From NCBI GenBank assembly GCA_001603505.1, contig LUZC01000047.1, positions 1-59,538 on the forward strand: a stretch of DNA of 59,538 nt, written 5' to 3'. Position 1 is the stretch's first letter. Every line of letters begins with the position of its first letter. This document shows positions 53,518-59,538 of the stretch, piece after piece. The notes under the pieces were generated by a model. It did no database searches and was not told the origin of the DNA. It was given only the letters and a program-made list of their open reading frames with translations. This DNA is from Bacteroidales bacterium Bact_11 (lineage in GTDB: Bacteria > Bacteroidota > Bacteroidia > Bacteroidales > UBA932). The position numbers and the translations under genes are program-made.

Positions 53518-56500
53518 CCTCAAACGTATAGCGGCCGGAAGGCAACGTATAGCGGCCGGGCTCTTCACCCGACATGGCATGCGCTGCCCCTTGCTCCACC
53601 GTCACGGATTCCCCGTCCTCAACCGGCAACACCAAGGAGGCCACCGTGTTGGCCGGCACCGCAAACGTGAAGCGGATGCCTTTGTCTGTACGCTCCCAGC
53701 CGCTCTCGATCCGGCCGTACACCGAATCGTAGTGTCCCTTCGCATAAGTGAACGACCCACCGACGCGCGGCGAAAGCACGATGCTGTGATAGCCCGGATC
53801 GGTCTCCTCCGGCTGGATGCCCAACATATACGAGAACATCCATTCTTCGATGGCGCCGAACGAATAGTGGTTGAAAGAGTTCATGTCCACCGGGCCGAAT
53901 CCCTGCTTGATGGTATAGGAATTCCAGCGTTCCCACATGGTGGTGGCACCCTGCAGCACCGGATAGAGCCAGGAAGGGAAGTTACGCTGCTCGAACAACT
54001 GATAAGCCACCGCATCGTAACCGTTCTTCGACAGCACCAGATTCAGATACGGCGTGCCGATGAAGCCCGTAGTGAGCGTATAGTCGTGCGAAGCCACGTT
54101 GTCGACGAGATTCTGAACCGCCAGCGGCTTGTGCTGGTCGTCGAAGAGTTCGGCCTGCAGCGGCACCACATAGGAGGTCTGCGTGTTGGCTCTGAACTTG
54201 CCGCTTTCGCCCGATCCGCCGGCAATCCACTCGTGGTACGGCGGCACGTTCTTCGTTTCCTTCGTAATGCCGTCGGGGCCCACGAATTCCCGGTTGAACG
54301 CTTTCTTGATCCGCTCATGCAACGCGTGCCACTTCGCCTCGTCGGCATACTTGCCGAGCGCGTGGGCCATCTTCTCCATCAACAGAGCATCGTAGCCGTA
54401 GTAAGCGGTATTGGTGAGCGGCGAGTTGGTGTGTTCCACCGCCACCCAGTCGCCATAGCCGCTGCCGGGCTGGATGTCCCCTACCGACCGGTTCTGGAGG
54501 TATTCCATGTACCGGACCATCGAAGGATACTGGTCACGTATGAATTGCACGTCGCCGTATTGCAGATAGATCTGCCAGGGAATGATGATGCCCGTCTCCA
54601 TCCAGCCCATGGCGCCACCGCCCTTTGTGGAGCCGTAGGGCGGCTGGCCGACCTTGGGAATGAAGTCCACGTAGCTGCCGTCGTCGCCCTGGATGTCGCG
54701 CACGGAATGGAACCAGCGGGTAAAGAACGGATCGACATTCATGTTGTAGGTGGCGGTGCGGGCGAACACCTGTGCGTCGCCCGTCCAGCCCATGCGCTCG
54801 TCGCGCTGCGGGCAGTCGGTCGGGATGGAAAGGAAGTTACCCCGCTGGCCCCAGACAATGTTTTCGTAGAGGCGGTTGACATCGGGATCGGAGGTTTCGA
54901 ATCCACTGCGCTGCGCGCCGATCGATTCCAGGACCAAGCCCTCGACGGCATCGAGCGGCAAGGCCTTGTTGAGGCCGTGAATCTCGATATAACGGAAACC
55001 GTGGAACGTGAAATGGGGCTGGATGGTCTCAGTTCGCCCGCCCCGGCAGATGTAATGGTCCGTAGCCAGGGCGCCACGGTAATTTTCGTTGTAAGCCAGG
55101 CCCTTGCGTGCTTCGTAAATAGCAGCCGTGAGCGGCGGAAGCGGGTCTTCCGGCACTTCTTCCGGATAAATCATCTCGCCGTAGCGGAGCGTAATCTTCT
55201 GACCCTCTTCTCCCCGGAGCCGGATGCGCGGCACACCCACCATGTTCTGCCCCATGTCGTACACGAACACGCCCGGCTGGGGCTCCGATACGGAAACGGC
55301 CTTCAGCACGATGTGGTTCTGCACCGGCGAACCGATGAAGTACTGGATCGCCACGCTGTCGGCCGGCGGATCCACCACCGTGGCTGCATGCCAGGCCGAA
55401 TCATCGAAACGGGAATCGCTCCAGCCCTCGCACTCCCGGCGGGCATCGTAATCCTCGCCGTTCTGGAAACTGTCGCTGGTGATCGGACCGCCGTCGAACG
55501 CTTTCCAACTGTCGTCGGAAACAAACGTCTCTTTTGTTCCGTCGGCATAGGTCAGCACGATCTTGGCCAGCAGGGAGAGTTCGGTACCGAACTGATCCTG
55601 CCAGGCCGTTGCATAGCCCGTGAAATCGCTGTACCATCCGGCGCCCAGCATGGCTCCGATGGCATTGGCGCCCGGCTTGATCAGCGGTGTGATGTCGTAC
55701 GTGTTGTAGAGGATGCGGTAGCGGTAGTCTGTCGAGCCGGGATTGAACCAGTCTCCGCCCAGACGCTTGCCATTAATTTCGTATTCATAGATGCCGCGGG
55801 CCGTGGTGTACAGGCGGGCCGAAGCGAGCTCTTTCTTTATTTGAAAGGTCTTGCGCAGCATAGGAGCCCCACTTTCCTCAGCGGGAGATAGAAGCTTGAC
55901 CGCCTCATCAGTGACACAGAATGTCTCATCGCTCTTGTAGAGAGTGGTGTGCCATACGTTTTCTTGCACGGAAAGATTCGAAAAGGATGCTTCACACCCG
56001 GCGGTCTTCTGTGCGAAGCCTACCCGGTTGAAACGGCAATAGGGTTTCCATACGTCAAGGGGATACGGTTCGATGACCACCGGCTCCTTGTTAACGGGTA
56101 TGTTGTCTGCAATGAGCCATACGCGATACCCCTTCGCATAGTCAAGACCATACACCTTGACACCCATGTGCACCGGAAGCGCATTCAGCGGAGCTTCATA
56201 ATCATTCGTCACGATGCCGTCTGTAACGTGAGAAAGCGCGATGCTGGAAGAACCGATCTCCAGCCGCACGAAATTATCATCATCCTGCCATCCGAACAAG
56301 AAAACCGGCACGGCCCCCTTTCCTTTACAAGCCAAATCAAAATCGATCTGATAATGAGAACGGTATTTCGAAAAGTGCGGCTGCCCGCTCGAAATCCACT
56401 GAGCCCCCGACCAGCCGCTGTCCATCAGGCCCGTTTCGAACCAGGAACCCGCGCTGACGGTCTCCTCGTCAGCATTGCAGACCGACACCGTCCAGTTGTA

Positions 56501-56809
56501 GCGCGTGCAGGGTTTCAAGGGTTCGCCCTTGTACATCACGCCCACCGACACGTCGGAAATCACCTCTTCGGAGTCCCATACCGTCGCGCCGGAAGGGGCT
56601 TCCGTGACCACGATCCGGTAGGAGGTCTGCCGCTGGTCGTAGCGGTCGCTCTCCATGATCCAGCTGAAGCGCGGCGCAGGGGCGTCGATACCCAGAGGGG
56701 TGGTCATATAATCCGTTTGGAGGTCCGTCAAGGAAAACGGGCCCTTTTCCTGGTGTGTGCAACCCAGCAGAGCCAGACTGGCCAGCAGGGCAATCCATGC
56801 CTTTTTCAT
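53510..56809 (-). CDS. GH78 alpha-L-rhamnosidase lipoprotein
   Basis: A 1099-residue lipoprotein (LLGC, Cys17) that removes terminal alpha-L-rhamnose from plant glycans, flavonoids or bacterial polysaccharides. N-terminal beta-sandwich domains (about 25-600) include [20 protein letters not shown], a hallmark start, and [16 protein letters not shown]. The (alpha/alpha)6 catalytic domain (about 630-1000) has [19 protein letters not shown] near residue 670, which carries the acidic catalytic residues. A C-terminal beta domain ends [15 protein letters not shown]. No SusC/SusD genes lie nearby, so this is not a classical polysaccharide utilisation locus. It is last in the rlmB operon. Confidence 0.93.
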   Translation of the reverse strand: MKKAWIALLASLALLGCTHQEKGPFSLTDLQTDYMTTPLGIDAPAPRFSWIMESDRYDQRQTSYRIVVTEAPSGATVWDSEEVISDVSVGVMYKGEPLKPCTRYNWTVSVCNADEETVSAGSWFETGLMDSGWSGAQWISSGQPHFSKYRSHYQIDFDLACKGKGAVPVFLFGWQDDDNFVRLEIGSSSIALSHVTDGIVTNDYEAPLNALPVHMGVKVYGLDYAKGYRVWLIADNIPVNKEPVVIEPYPLDVWKPYCRFNRVGFAQKTAGCEASFSNLSVQENVWHTTLYKSDETFCVTDEAVKLLSPAEESGAPMLRKTFQIKKELASARLYTTARGIYEYEINGKRLGGDWFNPGSTDYRYRILYNTYDITPLIKPGANAIGAMLGAGWYSDFTGYATAWQDQFGTELSLLAKIVLTYADGTKETFVSDDSWKAFDGGPITSDSFQNGEDYDARRECEGWSDSRFDDSAWHAATVVDPPADSVAIQYFIGSPVQNHIVLKAVSVSEPQPGVFVYDMGQNMVGVPRIRLRGEEGQKITLRYGEMIYPEEVPEDPLPPLTAAIYEARKGLAYNENYRGALATDHYICRGGRTETIQPHFTFHGFRYIEIHGLNKALPLDAVEGLVLESIGAQRSGFETSDPDVNRLYENIVWGQRGNFLSIPTDCPQRDERMGWTGDAQVFARTATYNMNVDPFFTRWFHSVRDIQGDDGSYVDFIPKVGQPPYGSTKGGGAMGWMETGIIIPWQIYLQYGDVQFIRDQYPSMVRYMEYLQNRSVGDIQPGSGYGDWVAVEHTNSPLTNTAYYGYDALLMEKMAHALGKYADEAKWHALHERIKKAFNREFVGPDGITKETKNVPPYHEWIAGGSGESGKFRANTQTSYVVPLQAELFDDQHKPLAVQNLVDNVASHDYTLTTGFIGTPYLNLVLSKNGYDAVAYQLFEQRNFPSWLYPVLQGATTMWERWNSYTIKQGFGPVDMNSFNHYSFGAIEEWMFSYMLGIQPEETDPGYHSIVLSPRVGGSFTYAKGHYDSVYGRIESGWERTDKGIRFTFAVPANTVASLVLPVEDGESVTVEQGAAHAMSGEEPGRYTLPSGRYTFEVK

Positions 56810-56821
56810 AATTCTGAAAGA

Positions 56822-57931
56822 TTATTCTGCCTGCCGCTGCGCCATCTCCATGACACGCAGGAAGTTGCCGCCGGCAATATGTCGGATTTCGTATTCCGTG
56901 TATCCGCGCTTGCGGAGTTCGATGATGATCTTCTGCATCCGGCTGATGTCGTCCAGTCCATCGGGACAGACCTCAATGCCGTCGAAGTCGCTGCCGATGC
57001 CCACATGCTTTACTCCCACAAGTTTGACCACATGATCGATATGGTCGACGATGCGTTTGTACGATGGGCGCGGCACAGCCTGCAGGGCTGCGATAGCCTC
57101 CTCCATCCGGCGCTGGCGCACGGGATCGGAAGGATCCTCCAGCCAGACGTCCTGCGCCTCCTCCTGGGCGTCTATGAGTTCGGAGGCCCGCGCGGCATAC
57201 GCCGCATCGAGGAAGGAAGGATAGAAGTTGATCTGGATGACGCCGCCCTTTTCCGCCAGCGCCACGATCATCTCGTCGGTCATATTGCGGGGATGGTTGC
57301 AGAGCGCCCGGCAGCAGGAATGCGTGGCCACAACAGGCGCCTGTGAATATTTCAGCACATCCCAGAACGATGCGTCTGAGATGTGCGACACGTCAATCAG
57401 CATACCGAGCCTGTTCATCTCAGCAATCACCTCCCGGCCGAACGGACTGACTCCGTTCCAGCGCGGTTCGGGCGAAGTGCAGGAGTCGCAGATCTCATTG
57501 CTGCGGGCATGTGTCAGCGTCATGTAGGTCACGCCCATCCGGTGGAACATGCGCAACAGCGACAGGTCTTTCCGGATCGGCGCACCGTTTTCCATACCCA
57601 TAAAAATGGAAATCAAGCCATTCTTTGCATTACGCCGGGCCTGTGCGGGAGTCAGTGTCAAAGCGGCCTTATCCGGATTCCGTTCAACGGTATCGTACAC
57701 CAGCGCCACCAGTTGAAGGGCACGGCGGGTCGCCTCGTCGGGCGTCAGGCGATTGGAAGTGTAGATAGCGAAGAAAGAGCCGTTCACACCGCCCTTCTTC
57801 ATCCTGGGGAAATCAACATGGGAAACCGGGAACTGGCCCGGCTGGCAGCCTATCGAGATACGATGGCCGAAATCGGCGCCCTTCGCCAGCATGATCGGAG
57901 CGTCGCAGTGGGAGTCAAGCAGGAAAAACAT
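56822..57931 (-). CDS. M19 membrane-dipeptidase family metallopeptidase
   Basis: A 369-residue zinc peptidase of the renal dipeptidase family, here without a signal peptide and so likely cytoplasmic. Metal ligands are all present: His8 and Asp10 in DSHCDAP, Glu114 in MGMENG, His183 in IDVSHISD, His204 in ATHSCCRAL, and GSDFDGIE near residue 307. It should hydrolyse dipeptides, including ones with a D-residue. It lies 12 nt before the GH78 gene and 14 nt after the head-GIN gene. Dipeptide hydrolysis fits an amino-acid-fermenting cell. Confidence 0.94.
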   Translation of the reverse strand: MFFLLDSHCDAPIMLAKGADFGHRISIGCQPGQFPVSHVDFPRMKKGGVNGSFFAIYTSNRLTPDEATRRALQLVALVYDTVERNPDKAALTLTPAQARRNAKNGLISIFMGMENGAPIRKDLSLLRMFHRMGVTYMTLTHARSNEICDSCTSPEPRWNGVSPFGREVIAEMNRLGMLIDVSHISDASFWDVLKYSQAPVVATHSCCRALCNHPRNMTDEMIVALAEKGGVIQINFYPSFLDAAYAARASELIDAQEEAQDVWLEDPSDPVRQRRMEEAIAALQAVPRPSYKRIVDHIDHVVKLVGVKHVGIGSDFDGIEVCPDGLDDISRMQKIIIELRKRGYTEYEIRHIAGGNFLRVMEMAQRQAE

Positions 57932-57945
57932 GATTCATTTTTTTA

Positions 57946-58725
57946 TCATTTTTTATGCTTGAGCGACGATGCCCCAGCCACTTTCTCCGCCTTGACCGTC
58001 ACCTTGTCTTCATCGCCATAATAACGGCATTTGGAAGCACCCGAGAGGTTGACAGAAAGTTTCTTACCCACGCGTACATCAACCGAGGATGCACCACTCG
58101 CCACCACATCGACTTCCCGTGCCTCGAATTCCTTCCCTTCGAAACGCGACGCGCCATTCGCCTTTACTCTCAAGTCTGTGGTTTCTCCCGTAATCTCAAC
58201 CTTAGAAGCACCCGCCACATCGACGTCAACATCACTGGAGCGCAATTTCAGCTGCGCTCTTGAAGCACCATCCAATTCAATCTCAAGATCGGGCGTCTTG
58301 AGCTCCAGGTATTCGATGTTGCTGGCACCCCGCAGCTTGATGGAGCATTTACGCATGGTATTGGTGAACAGATCACCGGAATAGAGTTTCGCTGCCCCTG
58401 ACAGGTCGATATACGTCACCTTGGGCATCGTGACCGTAGCCTTGGCCACACGGTGACGCGTTTTCTGCCGCAATTTGAAGGGCAGGCGGTCGAATGTCAG
58501 TTGCAGCACGCCCCGCTTGTTATTTACCAAAACGTAGGGCATGAACTCATCGGTCACTTCGACAATCACTTCGTACGAAGAACCCTCCTTGAGCGTCACG
58601 TCGAAAGCATTGTCGGCAGAGATGCCGGTGAAATCATCGACATCGAAAGTCTTAACGGTAGTCTGGGCGTTCAACGCACTTCCGCAAAGAAAGAGCGCGG
58701 CCAATAAAGTCCATAATCTTTTCAT
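57946..58725 (-). CDS. head-GIN (DUF2807) domain protein, exported
   Basis: A 259-residue exported protein: signal peptide (1-20, ends LNAQT), then a right-handed beta-helix type DUF2807 domain with repeated strands in which short G-A-S turns recur (for example LSGAAKLYSGD, LRGASNIEYLEL, LDGASRAQLKL, VAGASKVEITG, ANGASRFEG, ASGASSVDVRV and LSGASKCRYYG). Such proteins are widespread in Bacteroidetes envelopes; the role is unknown. The ATG at 58725 is preferred to an ATG two codons upstream. It follows rlmB after 33 nt. Confidence 0.88.
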   Translation of the reverse strand: MKRLWTLLAALFLCGSALNAQTTVKTFDVDDFTGISADNAFDVTLKEGSSYEVIVEVTDEFMPYVLVNNKRGVLQLTFDRLPFKLRQKTRHRVAKATVTMPKVTYIDLSGAAKLYSGDLFTNTMRKCSIKLRGASNIEYLELKTPDLEIELDGASRAQLKLRSSDVDVDVAGASKVEITGETTDLRVKANGASRFEGKEFEAREVDVVASGASSVDVRVGKKLSVNLSGASKCRYYGDEDKVTVKAEKVAGASSLKHKK

Positions 58726-58758
58726 ATCCATCAACTATTTTTATAGCTTGAATTTGCT

Positions 58759-59499
58759 TCAAATTCTTTGCCGAACGGCTTCGAAGAGCACCACGGCGGC
58801 AGCCACCGACACGTTCAGCGATCCCGTCTCGCCCACCATCGGGATTCGGGCGCCCACGGTGCAGAGGCTCAGCACCGGATCGGAAATCCCCTTCCCTTCC
58901 GAACCCATCACGATGACGGTGGGTTTGCGGAAATTGACGTCGTACATCGTGTCCTCAGCTTTCTCGCTGGCCGCCACGATTTGGAAATCGGAGTCGCGGA
59001 AATAATACATCGCCACCCGCAGATTCGCCACCCGCGCCGTCGGTACGCGCAGCAGCGCGCCCGCGGAAGTCTTCACGGCATCGGCATTGATGGCGGCGGA
59101 ACCCTTGGCCGGCACCACGATGCCATCCACCCCGGCACATTCCGCGCTGCGGGCAATGGCCCCGAGGTTGCGCACGTCACTCACGCCGTCGAGCACCAGG
59201 AAGATGGGATTGGCCTTGCGAGACAAGGAGTTTTCCACCATCTCCTCGAAGGGCACATAGGCAATCTGCGCCAGGTAGGCAATCACACCCTGATGCGCGC
59301 CTTTGACCAGCGCGTTAAGTTTTTCTCCGGGCACGAACTGATGCGGAATGCCGCGGCTCGTCACCTCGTCGAGCAACGCGCGGAACTGTTCCCCTTCCAA
59401 CCCTTTCTTAAACAAGATTTTTTCAAAATTGCGGCCCTGCCGCACCGCATCCGCCACGGGGTGCATTCCATAAAGATAGAATTGATTGCCGGTATCCAT
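58759..59499 (-). CDS. rlmB: 23S rRNA (guanosine-2'-O-)-methyltransferase, SpoU family
   Basis: A 246-residue SPOUT methyltransferase that modifies a guanosine in 23S rRNA. An N-terminal substrate-binding domain (FYLYGMHPVADAVRQGR to KGAHQGVIAYLA) is followed by the knotted catalytic domain with the three motifs LDGVSDVRNLGAIARSAE, VMGSEGKGIS and IPMVGETGSLNVSVAAAV. RlmB (G2251) is the best match, although tRNA-modifying SpoU relatives cannot be excluded. An exact promoter box is 21 nt upstream. It leads the operon rlmB, head-GIN, M19, GH78. Confidence 0.93.
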   Translation of the reverse strand: MDTGNQFYLYGMHPVADAVRQGRNFEKILFKKGLEGEQFRALLDEVTSRGIPHQFVPGEKLNALVKGAHQGVIAYLAQIAYVPFEEMVENSLSRKANPIFLVLDGVSDVRNLGAIARSAECAGVDGIVVPAKGSAAINADAVKTSAGALLRVPTARVANLRVAMYYFRDSDFQIVAASEKAEDTMYDVNFRKPTVIVMGSEGKGISDPVLSLCTVGARIPMVGETGSLNVSVAAAVVLFEAVRQRI

Positions 59500-59519
59500 G
59501 TCCCAACCGTCTAGTCTAA

Positions 59520-59527
59520 CAAAGATA
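59520..59527 (-). promoter_or_regulatory. -7 box of the rlmB operon
   Basis: TATCTTTG on the minus strand, exact TAnnTTTG, 20 nt before the rlmB ATG; any -33 element is at or beyond the window edge. Confidence 0.6.
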
Positions 59528-59538
59528 CGAAATAAAAC

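Noticed and set aside
53520-53565. Direct repeat AACGTATAGCGGCCGG occurring twice
   Set aside because: It encodes a repeated GRYT motif at the C-terminus of the GH78 enzyme and is explained by coding.
53579-55891. A 770-codon plus-strand frame antisense to the GH78 gene
   Set aside because: Antisense shadow of a clear glycoside hydrolase; composition (His, Arg, Val) is typical of complementary-strand artefacts.

Overview
The window looks like chromosomal DNA of a moderately GC-rich member of the order Bacteroidales. The evidence is the repeated Bacteroidetes-type promoter (TAnnTTTG near -7, sometimes with TTTG 19 nt upstream), weak Shine-Dalgarno sequences, and family content: BACON-domain and leucine-rich-repeat lipoproteins, C10 (streptopain-like) peptidase, DUF5686 and DUF4301 proteins, class III fructose bisphosphatase, GH78 rhamnosidase and a Porphyromonas-like lysine fermentation cluster. 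I see no phage, insertion sequence or CRISPR array; most of the window is conserved housekeeping and catabolic DNA.

Layout. 1-13.5 kb: a truncated DUF4143 ATPase, a ZIP metal transporter, a lipoprotein glutathione peroxidase with an AraC regulator, a CDF cation exporter, a UDG-fold protein, free methionine sulfoxide reductase with a GNAT acetyltransferase, an AI-2E-type permease, an SH3-like secreted protein, and the divergent pair DUF4301 / fbp, followed by an hsp20 gene behind an array of palindromic motifs. 13.5-18 kb: a DUF5686 outer membrane protein divergent from mutY, a tRNA-Ala(GGC), and a YiiX-like hydrolase co-transcribed with a 52-residue rubredoxin. 18-27.4 kb: a minus-strand operon MBOAT acyltransferase / DHHW-M15 fusion / CobW GTPase / BACON lipoprotein / C10 protease, preceded by a membrane-anchored TPR-AraC regulator. 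27.4-30.4 kb: a 42-residue peptide gene coupled to a large surface lipoprotein with an internal duplication.

30.4-44.7 kb is the centrepiece: a 15-gene minus-strand operon with a near-perfect promoter and a strong terminator. It encodes lysine fermentation (KamA, KamD/E, Kdd, Kce, Kal, a two-subunit CoA-transferase) together with crotonase, 3-hydroxybutyryl-CoA dehydrogenase, acyl-CoA dehydrogenase and EtfA/B. Two ATPases of unclear role, a P-loop protein and a MutS-domain protein, sit between KamA and KamD. The predicted route is L-lysine to beta-lysine, 3,5-diaminohexanoate, 5-amino-3-oxohexanoate, then acetoacetate plus 3-aminobutyryl-CoA, with crotonyl-CoA reduced to butyryl-CoA. Because Hbd and crotonase are present and no thiolase is visible, acetoacetyl-CoA could also be reduced to butyryl-CoA.

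44.7-59.5 kb: an acyltransferase and membrane protein, queA, a 0.5-kb AT-rich region with repeated operator-like sites in front of an XRE regulator, then a plus-strand run of a shortened PyrD-like protein, cinA, a serine hydrolase, an exonuclease III homologue and deoD. A minus-strand run of rlmB, a head-GIN protein, an M19 dipeptidase and a GH78 alpha-L-rhamnosidase closes the window. With the secreted C10 protease and the dipeptidase, the lysine operon suggests an anaerobe that lives partly on proteins and amino acids; this is inference from gene content.
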